Positions 51,575 to 59,956 of a stretch of DNA of 64,000 nucleotides are shown here, one piece after another (the stretch's first letter is position 1; each line of letters starts with the position of its first letter). The notes under the pieces are model-generated. The model was not told where the DNA came from and searched no databases. It saw only the letters and a list, made by a program, of their open reading frames with translations. Position numbers and translations under genes: made by a program. Source of the stretch: Lysobacterales bacterium (lineage in GTDB: Bacteria; Pseudomonadota; Gammaproteobacteria; Xanthomonadales; Xanthomonadaceae); the NCBI GenBank assembly GCA_020442465.1, contig JAGRJY010000043.1, forward strand, positions 1 through 64,000. The letters run 5' to 3'.

Positions 51575-52878
51575 CCGAATGCCCCAATGAACCAGAGTGC
51601 GATAGTTTCGAGCACGGTGCCGACGGTGAGCGCGGCGGTGATCAGCTTCCACTGCTGCACCGGCACACTGCCCATGGTTTCACCGGTACGGCCGTTCACC
51701 GCGATGTAGTGCAGCATGCCGCCGTTCTTGCCCGGCTGATGGTAGGAGTACAGCCACACCGGCAGATACATCGACACCCAGCGGGTGCCGTGCACCTGCA
51801 GGCCTTCCTGCTCCCAGCGCACGCCGCGATCGAACTGGCGCACCGAGTCCAACACCTGGTGGCGCGCGATCGACAGCAGTTGGTCTTCGAGCCGCGGCCG
51901 CAGGTGCTCGACGTCGCGATCGCGTTTCTCCGAGCTGTAGCCGGACAGATAGGAGGCGTTCCACTTCACCGCGTTCTTGGTGTCGAACGGCAGGATCGTG
52001 TTGATGATGTTGTTGGTGTTGGTGCGCGTATCGAGGTTGCCGCGCTCGGACGACGACTCCAGGGTGAGGTCGTCGACGGTGAAATCGACGTGACGGTCGA
52101 CGTGGTAGACGTCGGCGTCGTAGTAGGTCTTCTTGTTGTTGCCGCTGCCGCGCGTGTAGCGGGCCGTCTCGATCTCGCCCTTGCCGACCACGTCGGCGCT
52201 GACCTTGCCGTCGACGATCATGTACGGCAGGTACACGCCGACCACGTTCTCGGGCGTGAACTCCTGCTTGAACTCCTTCAGCGCGAACATCTGGCGCTTG
52301 GCGACGAACTGGCGGATGCGCCCGACCGCATCGTCCTTCTTGATGTGAAACGGCAGCACCGCGTCGGGCACTGCGCCATTCGCCACCTGCTCGTTGACGC
52401 CGAAGACATGCCGGCACCAATGGCAGCGCGCGGTCATCGCGTTCTCGGTATTGACGGTGACTTCAGCGCCACAGCCGGTGCACTTGAAACTCATCAGTAC
52501 CGATGCGTCGGCGGCGATGTCGCGCGCACCGGACGCGATGATCGTGCCGCTCAGCTCATCGAGTCCTTCGCCGAGCCCGAATTCCTCCTCGACCCGATGC
52601 CCGTGCCATTCGTTGCGGCAGAACAGGCAGACCAGCAGATCGCTGCCGGGCTTGTGGCGGATGTCGGTCGCGCCGCACTTCGGACAGTGGTTGGCACCGT
52701 CCTTGAGCTCCTCGGCCGAGGTGTCGAGAGCGACCGGATCCGGCGCTTCGAGTTCCTCGCGAATCGCGTCCGGCAGCGCCGAGGTATCGATCGGGATGCT
52801 GCCGGGCGCAGGCGGTACGTCCTGCGGCGAACCGGGGCCGCTCGGAGGCGGCGGCGATGGCTTGTCGGGATGCGACAT
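51571..52878 (-). CDS. TFIIB-type zinc-ribbon protein with C-terminal membrane helix
   Basis: 435 aa. A proline-rich N-terminus is followed by two Cys pairs for a zinc ribbon (C-P-K-C, L-V-C-L-F-C near 64-87) and a second ribbon (C-T-G-C, C-H-W-C near 133-155). A long beta-rich domain leads to a transmembrane segment near the C-terminus (about 410-430). It is often found beside SPFH-domain genes. Likely linked to the SPFH protein encoded 22 bp upstream. Confidence 0.82.
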   Translation of the reverse strand: MSHPDKPSPPPPSGPGSPQDVPPAPGSIPIDTSALPDAIREELEAPDPVALDTSAEELKDGANHCPKCGATDIRHKPGSDLLVCLFCRNEWHGHRVEEEFGLGEGLDELSGTIIASGARDIAADASVLMSFKCTGCGAEVTVNTENAMTARCHWCRHVFGVNEQVANGAVPDAVLPFHIKKDDAVGRIRQFVAKRQMFALKEFKQEFTPENVVGVYLPYMIVDGKVSADVVGKGEIETARYTRGSGNNKKTYYDADVYHVDRHVDFTVDDLTLESSSERGNLDTRTNTNNIINTILPFDTKNAVKWNASYLSGYSSEKRDRDVEHLRPRLEDQLLSIARHQVLDSVRQFDRGVRWEQEGLQVHGTRWVSMYLPVWLYSYHQPGKNGGMLHYIAVNGRTGETMGSVPVQQWKLITAALTVGTVLETIALWFIGAFG

Positions 52879-52899
52879 CGTGCTGTCCCGGCCTGCCGA

Positions 52900-54042
52900 C
52901 TACAGACCCAGCGCCTTGGCCTTGGCGGCGTCGTAGTCGGCCTGGGTGATCAGCCCCATGTCGAGCATCTCCTTGGCCTTCTTCAGCTTGGCGATGGGGT
53001 CGTCGGCGGCCGGTGCGGTGGGTTGCTGCAGGGTGCCGACACCGCCGAGCATGCCGGTGGCCATGCCGATGCCCATCACGCCGGCGGCACCGCCGGTTTC
53101 GCCTGCCGACTGGATGCCCGCCGCCACGCTGGCCTGCAGGTTCGAGTTGCCGCGCGCGCCGGACAGCGCATCCGCACGCTGCACCGTCTTCAGCAGCTCG
53201 CGGGTGTTCGGGTCGTACTCGATCGAGACGATGGCAGTCTTGACGATCGCCAGGCCGCGATCGGAGCGCCACTGGTAGGCCTGCTCCACCGCGTCGGACA
53301 GGCTCTTGGCGAACCCGATCGAATCCTGCTGCAGCTTGGTGATGCGATTGCCCTTGCCCGGATCGTTCGTGTACAGGCTGAAGGCCGGCGCCAGCGAGCC
53401 CACCACTTCATTGAACAGTTGGCTGGCCGCGGCGTTGTCGATGTCGGTGAAGTCGAACACCTGGCCCGGCTGCAGGTAGGTGGCCGGCACGAAATTCTTC
53501 ACGAACAGGATCGGGTCGACGATCTTCAGCGTGTACGAGCCACGCGTCACCGCACCCACCTGGGTGTTCAGGAACCCATCGTCCCAGTAGATCTCCGACT
53601 GGGTGCCGAAACGGTTGTCCGGCAGCTCCTTGAGCGAGACGAAGAACGCCGCCTGCTGCGACCCGGGCTGACCACCGAACTTGAAACGTTCCCAGCTCTG
53701 CTTGATCAGCGATTCGACCAGGTCGTCGCCGGCGAAGATCGACTTCGAGTTGATGTCGTCCGAGCGCCACTCGTAGGCGCCGGCTTCGGCGGCAAGCCCG
53801 GTGATCGCGCCATCCTGGAACAGCAGCAGCCCGTAGCCTTCGGGCACCACGATCTTGGTTCCATTGGTGATGATGTTCGACGATCCGTGGGTGTTCGATC
53901 CGCGTCCGGCGTTGGTGCCGCGCGGCACCGCCGCGAACAGCGCCGCGGTCGACGGCAGGCCATTGGGGATGGTGTAGAAGTCCTTCCACTGGTCGGCCAG
54001 GGTGCCGCCAATCGAACCCGCCACTGCTTGAATCAGACCCAT
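52900..54042 (-). CDS. SPFH-domain protein with SHOCT-type C-terminus
   Basis: 380 aa. The SPFH (band-7-like) domain, of the type annotated as virion-core-protein-like or YdjI family, covers about 60-285. A Gly/Ala/Met-rich linker leads to a SHOCT-like helix pair (about 350-380; L-K-K-A-K-E-M-L-D-M-G-L-I-T). GGAGGA site before the ATG. First gene of the three-gene operon. SPFH proteins assemble on membranes; this branch lacks an obvious transmembrane helix. Confidence 0.87.
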   Translation of the reverse strand: MGLIQAVAGSIGGTLADQWKDFYTIPNGLPSTAALFAAVPRGTNAGRGSNTHGSSNIITNGTKIVVPEGYGLLLFQDGAITGLAAEAGAYEWRSDDINSKSIFAGDDLVESLIKQSWERFKFGGQPGSQQAAFFVSLKELPDNRFGTQSEIYWDDGFLNTQVGAVTRGSYTLKIVDPILFVKNFVPATYLQPGQVFDFTDIDNAAASQLFNEVVGSLAPAFSLYTNDPGKGNRITKLQQDSIGFAKSLSDAVEQAYQWRSDRGLAIVKTAIVSIEYDPNTRELLKTVQRADALSGARGNSNLQASVAAGIQSAGETGGAAGVMGIGMATGMLGGVGTLQQPTAPAADDPIAKLKKAKEMLDMGLITQADYDAAKAKALGL

Positions 54043-54093
54043 GAGCTTCCTCCGCGATCCGTGACCGGGCGTCGGGCCCGGCATGCCACGCAA

Positions 54094-54099
54094 ACTATA
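54094..54099 (-). promoter_or_regulatory. Candidate -10 box of the SPFH operon
   Basis: TATAGT on the minus strand, preceded by a T6 run, is the only AT-rich spot in the region upstream of the SPFH gene. It would place transcription start about 45 bases before the ATG. No good -35 was seen. Confidence 0.3.
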
Positions 54100-54200
54100 G
54101 GAAAAAAGCGGTCAGGTACATGCTTGGCCGGCCGCGCGTCGCCACGCACGGCAGGCGAAGCAAGCGACCCTCGTCACTTCCGACACCACCGCAGACGCGG

Positions 54201-55130
54201 CTAGGGGTCGATAGGTGACACGGCCCGGCGCGGCCCGGGAAAGAAACGGTTCACGCGCGTCTGGTAGTCGGCATAGGCGGGCCGCTTGAGGCAGCTGAAA
54301 TGTTCGGCCGGCACCGCGCCGGTGTAGAACACCAGGGTGCTGAACATCAGGTAGACCATCCACGCCAGGGCGAGACCGAACACCACGAACGCCGGGGTCG
54401 GCACCAGCCCCCACAGCGCGCGCAGCGAGGGCAGCGCCAGCGCCGCGAGGGCGATCCATTGCAGCCACTGACCGAAGTAGTTGGGATGGCGGCTGTAGCG
54501 CCACAGTCCGACTTCGCACACGCCCTTGCGATCGTCGGCATGGGTCTGGACGTAGCGCCGCTTCTGCCAGTCGGCCACGCTCTCGAACGCGTAGGCAGCG
54601 AGCCACACGACCATCCAGGCTGCATGCCAGACGGTGAAGGCCGGCGCCGGATCGGCGGCCAGCAGCATCACCGGCATGGCGAGGAAGGACATGTTGGCCA
54701 TCTCCTGCACCGCGATCTCGTGCTGAACCGAAAAGCGCTCGCTGCGAAAGCCGGCGCGTGCCCAGCGCTGACGCTGATACTGGTAGCGCGGCAGGTCGCG
54801 GGTCAGCACGCCCGGTCGGTACATGTGTGCCGCCCAGAACGCCATGCGCAATCCGATGAACAGGTGGATCGCCGCGATGGCCTTGATGAGCGTCGTGCGC
54901 GCCTCGGCCAGCACCAGCAGCTGCACACCGAGCGCGGCCACGCCCGCCGGCCAGGCGAAATCGACGTAGGACAGCCGGTTGGTTCGCCATGCCATCGCGT
55001 GGGCGAAGGGGATGAACAGGCCAAGCTGGACCAGCATGTTGCAGAGCGCGAATCCGCGCGTCGGCGCACTGGCCAGCAGCGCGGCGATGCACAGCAGGAA
55101 CAACACACACCAGAGCATTCTTGCCTTCAC
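54201..55130 (-). CDS. DUF1295 / isoprenylcysteine-methyltransferase-like membrane protein
   Basis: 309 aa with about seven or eight transmembrane helices. The DUF1295 (steroid 5-alpha-reductase-like) motif R-H-P-N-Y-F-G is near 213-219 and a further conserved Y-x-x-Y segment follows. These proteins are NADPH-binding or methyltransferase-like membrane enzymes of unclear substrate in bacteria. It is divergent from the next small membrane gene. Confidence 0.88.
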   Translation of the reverse strand: MKARMLWCVLFLLCIAALLASAPTRGFALCNMLVQLGLFIPFAHAMAWRTNRLSYVDFAWPAGVAALGVQLLVLAEARTTLIKAIAAIHLFIGLRMAFWAAHMYRPGVLTRDLPRYQYQRQRWARAGFRSERFSVQHEIAVQEMANMSFLAMPVMLLAADPAPAFTVWHAAWMVVWLAAYAFESVADWQKRRYVQTHADDRKGVCEVGLWRYSRHPNYFGQWLQWIALAALALPSLRALWGLVPTPAFVVFGLALAWMVYLMFSTLVFYTGAVPAEHFSCLKRPAYADYQTRVNRFFPGPRRAVSPIDP

Positions 55131-55475
55131 GCGATCGCCCGAGCAAAGAAAGGGCAGAGCTTAGCGGAGCCGCGCGAACGCGCGGTGTCACGATAGCCGG
55201 ACCCAGCCGTCCTGGGTACGCCGGTTGCGCAACCGGCGTATCTTGGTGGACTGACACGGACAAATCGGAAGCAGCCCGCTCGGCCTGGCCGCTCGGTACT
55301 GGCGCCTCACTCCGCCTGTCGCTTCGGCGGTGCGCGGCTCCGGCACCGCGTACCGCCCAACCATGCCGTCGCGACCACGCTCCCGCTTCATCCGGTTCAG
55401 TCCACCCACCCCGGCTGCGCCGCAACCCGCGCATCCGGGCCGGATGGTCCACCCTGCAGATATCGGAGCAGCGCC
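55131..55475. other. Intergenic region with two palindromes
   Basis: 345 bp with no gene. It holds a short GC hairpin at 55170-55185 and the 24-bp perfect palindrome at 55217-55240. Frames through it are Pro/Arg/Ala-rich shadows. Confidence 0.5.
55217..55240. repeat. 24-bp perfect palindrome
   Basis: TACGCCGGTTGC followed immediately by its reverse complement, GCAACCGGCGTA. Arms of 12 bp without a loop favour a protein-binding site (dimeric regulator) over an RNA hairpin. It lies between a DUF1295 gene and a small membrane-protein gene that diverge. Confidence 0.85.
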
Positions 55476-56009
55476 ATGTCCCTGCGCGAACTCGTGATCA
55501 GTGCCTACCTCGCCGCCGAGCAACATGCCCTGGTGGTGCTGCTGGCCTCTCTGGGCTGGGCGGTGCTTGGCTCGCTGCTGGCCTATCTCGGCAAGGGCGG
55601 CCGCACCGACCGCGACGGCCGCGCCATCGCCAACGTGGTGATCGGCGGCGCTGTGCTGTGGACCGTCATCGCGGTGCTGGCCCTGGCGGTGGCCCGTTTC
55701 GGTTTCGACAAGGGGCTGCTCGACGCCCACATCATGCTGCTCGCCGCACCGGTGGTCTGCCTGGTCGGAAGCGTCTACGGCATCCACTCGATCTTTCCGC
55801 TCAACGAACTCGCCACCGTGCGCACGCTGCGCGACGTCGGCCTGTTCGTGCTCGCCTGCGCCATCGGCCTGTGGCTGCTCTCCAAGTTCCGCGGCTGGGG
55901 CATCTGGTTCCTCGGCAGCCTCGCCGACCTGGCACTGATCGGCGTGCTCGCGCTGGCCCTGCTGCGCGCGCTGTATCGGCGCGCGTTCTCGTCCGATCCG
56001 AAGTCCTGA
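55476..56009 (+). CDS. Hypothetical membrane protein
   Basis: 177 aa with four or five transmembrane helices (about 18-40, 50-73, 83-102, 120-137 and 140-165) and a short charged tail. Family not recognised. It is divergent from the DUF1295 gene, with the palindrome between them as a possible control site. Confidence 0.7.
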   Translation: MSLRELVISAYLAAEQHALVVLLASLGWAVLGSLLAYLGKGGRTDRDGRAIANVVIGGAVLWTVIAVLALAVARFGFDKGLLDAHIMLLAAPVVCLVGSVYGIHSIFPLNELATVRTLRDVGLFVLACAIGLWLLSKFRGWGIWFLGSLADLALIGVLALALLRALYRRAFSSDPKS

Positions 56010-56221
56010 CGCGGGCGAAGCACGCATCCTTCGGCATGGCCTTGCGGCGCCAGCCCAGGCCACGTCGCCATCGCGATGTGGGTCACACCTGGTTTCCCGG
56101 ACCCCTTCGAACGCAGATCCACTGCACGGCCCGCGTATGCCGTGCCCGGGCGTCAGCGTGGTTCCGATCGGTCAAGTCCTGGGTCGGCGCGATCCGGGCG
56201 AGGCTTCTCGCCGACACGCCC

Positions 56222-56914
56222 TCACCGCCAGATGGGCAGCCCTGCGTTGCTGCGCGACATCACGGCTCGCTCGTCGAGATACAGGAACACTTCATCCGGA
56301 TTGTCGTCGTCCGTACCCAGCACCTCGTCGACCAGATGCGAGCGCAGCGCTTCGTCGGTGATGCCGTGGAGATCGAGCGTGCGCGCGTCGATGCGTCCCG
56401 CAATCTGGTGCGGTGCGACGTCAGGCATGGATGACTGCGGCTTCGCGCAGGGCAAATAGCCTTCGGCACGCAGGTCGCCTCCGACGAACAGCGCAGAATC
56501 GTTGTAGTGGCCAACCACGTATCCCGACGCATGCACCGAGCCCCCGACGAACGCCGACATGCCGCCACGCAACCAATGACGCAGCGTCAGGTTTCCCTGC
56601 ACCACGAGTATCGGCAGGGAGGTGTAGTCGTCGTCGAGCAGATCGCCGTCGATCGACAGGTCGCCCGGCCAGTACAGCACACCGATGCCGCGACCCGAGT
56701 ACCACGGACCACTCACGTCCGATGATGAGTTCAGCGTCAGGTCCTGATCGAAGCGATCCGGCCTCATCCGGGCGATCAGCAATTCGCCGCTTTGCCTGGA
56801 AAACCCGCGCAGCAGGCCCAGTCCCTGTTCGGGCACACCGGCAAGATCAGCAGCCAGATCGATCCGCGCGAGCGGGGCCAGGTCGGATTGTGGCAACAGC
56901 GTCTTGAAGTCCAT
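56222..56914 (-). CDS. Beta-solenoid (bactofilin-like) hypothetical protein
   Basis: 230 aa, cytoplasmic. Residues 75-165 have repeated short strands (G-D-L-S-I-D-G-D-L, V-V-Q-G-N-L-T-L, F-V-G-G-S-V-H-A-S-G, F-V-G-G-D-L-R-A-E-G), the signature of a right-handed beta-solenoid like bactofilins. Terminal segments (1-70 and 170-230) are charged and not solenoid. Similar proteins occur as accessory or immunity proteins in toxin loci (from memory). Family not certain. Confidence 0.55.
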   Translation of the reverse strand: MDFKTLLPQSDLAPLARIDLAADLAGVPEQGLGLLRGFSRQSGELLIARMRPDRFDQDLTLNSSSDVSGPWYSGRGIGVLYWPGDLSIDGDLLDDDYTSLPILVVQGNLTLRHWLRGGMSAFVGGSVHASGYVVGHYNDSALFVGGDLRAEGYLPCAKPQSSMPDVAPHQIAGRIDARTLDLHGITDEALRSHLVDEVLGTDDDNPDEVFLYLDERAVMSRSNAGLPIWR

Positions 56915-57010
56915 GGGCGGCCTGGCGCGGTAGCGAAGTCGGATCGCAAGTATGGCCGACTGGAGAAGGTGGGGTCAGAGTGCACTTTCGCAGGCAGCGG
57001 CCGGCCTTGA

Positions 57011-57880
57011 TCAGGAAACTTCCTTCCCGGGCGGCCGCGCTTCCGCCGCCATCCAGCGAGCCACTTTGGGCAGCCGGCGCAACCCGACTGCCTGCGCACC
57101 CAGCCCGACGGCGACCAAGGCCATGCCGATCAAAGCCTGCATCCCCCACGGGATGGACGGCTGGCGATCGAGCGCGTTGTCGATCATTCCCAAGTGCAGT
57201 GTCCACTCGTTGAGCGACACCAACAGGTTGCAGAACCCATGGGCAACGATCACTACCCATAGCGGCGCGCCCCGCAGGATGATCAGCGACAGCATCACAC
57301 CGAAGAACGCGTAGGCGGCGAAGCTGCGCCCATGCGCCACCGCGAACAGCGCCGAACTCACAGCGATGGCGAACCAGGGGGACCGCTGGCGGGCCAGCGA
57401 CCTCAGCAGATAACCGCGAAACAGGGATTCTTCCAGCAACGGGGTCAGGATCCAGCCGAAGGCGAGCAGCATCAGGACCGTCCCCACTGAGGTCGATGGT
57501 TGGCCGCTCGTCGACTGCCACTCGATTGGCGGGCGAATCCATGGCGTGAGCAGTTCGCCATCGAAGCCCAGACGCTCCGAGCATGCTCGTGCGCCTACCA
57601 GCAAGCCCAGATAGGCCAGTCCCGGGCCGCAGCAAAGCAGTGCCATCTCCCACTTCTTCGCTCGCGACATCTGACTGGTCGTCGGGAACAGACGTCGATT
57701 GATCCAGCCGAACAGCACGGCAAACCCGCCGACTACCGCGCACGCGGCAGGTGCATACAGGCTCGGCTCGGTCACGTAGCGCCCCACCGCGCCCATGCAG
57801 AAAGACATCGCCACCCACAGCACCACGGCAATGAGGATCGGATGATCGATTTCGACCGAGCTGGATTGACCGAGACTCAT
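57011..57880 (-). CDS. CPBP-family intramembrane metalloprotease
   Basis: 289 aa, about eight transmembrane helices. Catalytic motifs: E150-E151-S-L-F-R155, F-A-V-A-H183-G and H214-G-F-C-N218. These CAAX-protease/ABI-type enzymes are bacteriocin self-immunity or processing proteases in other species. No bacteriocin gene is seen nearby. It is preceded by a 438-bp gap to the lipoprotein gene. Confidence 0.93.
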   Translation of the reverse strand: MSLGQSSSVEIDHPILIAVVLWVAMSFCMGAVGRYVTEPSLYAPAACAVVGGFAVLFGWINRRLFPTTSQMSRAKKWEMALLCCGPGLAYLGLLVGARACSERLGFDGELLTPWIRPPIEWQSTSGQPSTSVGTVLMLLAFGWILTPLLEESLFRGYLLRSLARQRSPWFAIAVSSALFAVAHGRSFAAYAFFGVMLSLIILRGAPLWVVIVAHGFCNLLVSLNEWTLHLGMIDNALDRQPSIPWGMQALIGMALVAVGLGAQAVGLRRLPKVARWMAAEARPPGKEVS

Positions 57881-58318
57881 TTCATGTCCTTGTCGATCCT
57901 GTGCAGTGCAGCACGGCCATCGGGCCGTTTCGGCGGCGGGTGGAACTCAGCGAGAGCTCACAGACTTGACCGGGCTACCGCCCCATCCTGCCATGGCCCC
58001 CATCGCAACGCTCCGTATGCCCCGTAGCGCTTGATATTGACCCGGCTTCCGCGGCGGACGAGGCCGGTATGGCCGAAAGCGGCCCCTTCAAAAGCACTCC
58101 GGACAGGCGTAACGTGCGGTTGCGTTGGGCACGCATCCACCTCGGGGAGTTGGGTGGTTTGCTGCCCTGCAGCGTTTGCACGCCAGGGATCAACCGTCGA
58201 ATCAGAACGCCACGGGATTCGGGGAACCATTCGACGCGATCATTCGGATAGCCCCGGCGCCACTCCGCTGGCGGGGGGACGACGCACACCACAGTCAGAA
58301 CAGTCAAAGGGGAAGACC
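57881..58318. other. Gene-free divergent region
   Basis: 438 bp between the CPBP gene and the lipoprotein gene. Only shadow frames. An AAGGGGAAG site before the lipoprotein ATG is the single clear element. Confidence 0.45.
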
Positions 58319-59770
58319 ATGAGCACGCAGCGCAGGTTCGCTTTGGACGGACACCACCTGTCGCAGTGGATCGTTGTGTTGGGCATGACCGCACTCGTCG
58401 CCTGCAGCAAGGCACCGACGGCGCCGGAGAAAATGATCATCCAGCCGGCCAAACCGGGTGCGGCCGAAGGCTTCGCCGTGCTGCGCCAGATCGAGAAGCC
58501 CGACCAGGGTCAGGCGGCATCGGACAACCGGTTCGCGACGTCGACCTCCTACGTATTCATCGACAAGGATTCGCCGGAGTACTACACGATCGCGCTGCTC
58601 GAAAAGCCGCTCGACAACCAGAAGCTGGCCGACGCACTCGATCCGGCCGACGTCGTCGAGGCGGCGCTGCGCGAGGGCGCGAATGGTGTGGTGCTCATGT
58701 CCGACGGGGACGGCAGCATCTCCGGCAGCTTCGAGATGCGGGTCAACGGCGCCGAGATCCAGTTCGGCGGCTCGGGCAGCGGCGGTGTGCGTGGCCTGAC
58801 CCGCGCCGGCGACCGCGTCAGCGGCCATATTTACTACTTCAATTCGTTCTTCGGCAGCCACATGGCCATCGACGCCAGCTTCGATGCCGAGCTGCTGCAG
58901 CCGCCGAAGGGCACGCCCCTGCCGGCCGGTGGCGGCGAGCCGGGCGAGGCCTTTCTCGCCACCATCGAAGCGATGCGCGCTGGGGATGTCGACAAGCTGT
59001 TGACCCTGATGGCGCCGGATCGCGCCAAGGAAATGGAAGCCGAGCGCGGTCAGCCCGACTTCGCCGAGAACCTCGCCTTCCTCAAGGCGATGACGCCGAG
59101 CGAAGTGCGCATCACCGGCGGCATGGCCTACGGCGAGCGCGTCGAACTCACCACCGCGGGCAAGGAGGACGACACGCCGTTCACCGGCACCGTCGAGATG
59201 AACTGGGAAGCCGGCGCCTGGCGCATGGGCAAGCAGAGCCAGCGCATGGGCAGCAGCAGCGATGACTCCGCGCCTTCCGATACGCCGAAGGCGCCCACGG
59301 CCAGCGAGCCGCCGAAGGCCGACATGGTGCCCGTGCTGGCCGACGACGGCGCCGTGTGCACGGGATTCAAGATGAGCGAGCCCGAGTTCACCTGCAACGA
59401 CGGCTTTGCGGTGACCGATCCCGACCCGAGCGACAACGCGATCTTCGTGCTGCTCGCACCGGCGAAGGTCGACGTCGGCGGCGCCGCGGCCATGTGGAGC
59501 AACGACGCCCCGATCGCCGGCCTGTTCGCCGACGGCACGCCGCAGCCGTCGATGTGGCTCAAGCTGACCCGCGACGACGACGGCGAACTGCGCTCGGAAG
59601 CGGTTTACCTTGTCGACGCCGACGGCAACCTCGACGACACCTACGTCAACTTCAGCGGCATCGAATCCGACGGCAAGCTGATCGGCCAGATCAGCCAGTC
59701 CGGCAGCCGCAACGACGAAGAGTGGGAAGGCATCGCGCGGTTCAATCTGCCGGTGTTGGCGGTGCCCTGA
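58319..59770 (+). CDS. Lipoprotein of unknown function
   Basis: 483 aa. Lipobox L-V-A-C with C29. The mature part is acidic, with two related beta-rich halves (about 45-215 and 330-480) joined by a helix-turn-helix-like segment and a Ser/Pro/Thr/Lys linker (about 310-335). One Cys pair near C347 and C359 probably forms a disulfide. Family not recognised. Followed by a 14-bp tandem array at its stop codon and a hairpin. Confidence 0.72.
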   Translation: MSTQRRFALDGHHLSQWIVVLGMTALVACSKAPTAPEKMIIQPAKPGAAEGFAVLRQIEKPDQGQAASDNRFATSTSYVFIDKDSPEYYTIALLEKPLDNQKLADALDPADVVEAALREGANGVVLMSDGDGSISGSFEMRVNGAEIQFGGSGSGGVRGLTRAGDRVSGHIYYFNSFFGSHMAIDASFDAELLQPPKGTPLPAGGGEPGEAFLATIEAMRAGDVDKLLTLMAPDRAKEMEAERGQPDFAENLAFLKAMTPSEVRITGGMAYGERVELTTAGKEDDTPFTGTVEMNWEAGAWRMGKQSQRMGSSSDDSAPSDTPKAPTASEPPKADMVPVLADDGAVCTGFKMSEPEFTCNDGFAVTDPDPSDNAIFVLLAPAKVDVGGAAAMWSNDAPIAGLFADGTPQPSMWLKLTRDDDGELRSEAVYLVDADGNLDDTYVNFSGIESDGKLIGQISQSGSRNDEEWEGIARFNLPVLAVP

Positions 59771-59823
59771 TTCATCTCACTTGATTCATCCCACCTGACT
59801 CGGCCCACTTGATTCGCCTCACC
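59768..59823. repeat. 14-bp tandem repeat, four units, at a stop codon
   Basis: Four units of 14 bp of the form TGATTCATCTCACT. The first unit contains the lipoprotein's TGA stop. The units diverge at several bases. Located between two hydrolase-free genes; a terminator hairpin at 59858-59885 follows. Confidence 0.85.
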
Positions 59824-59857
59824 GGGGCGCGGACTCGGCCGTAGTCAGAATGAAAAC

Positions 59858-59885
59858 GAACGAAGGCGAGAAGGCGCCTTCGTTC
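59858..59885. terminator. Terminator-like hairpin
   Basis: GAACGAAGGCG (59858-59868) pairs with CGCCTTCGTTC (59875-59885), an 11-bp stem with a 6-base loop. On the minus strand it is followed by TTTT. It probably ends the lipoprotein transcript, acting on the plus strand without a T-run. Confidence 0.6.
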
Positions 59886-59956
59886 AGCCCCAGGCGGGAC
59901 GGCGCGTCTCATCCGCGGGCCGAACCCGGTGAGTCCGTGGTGACGCGGAGCGCAAG

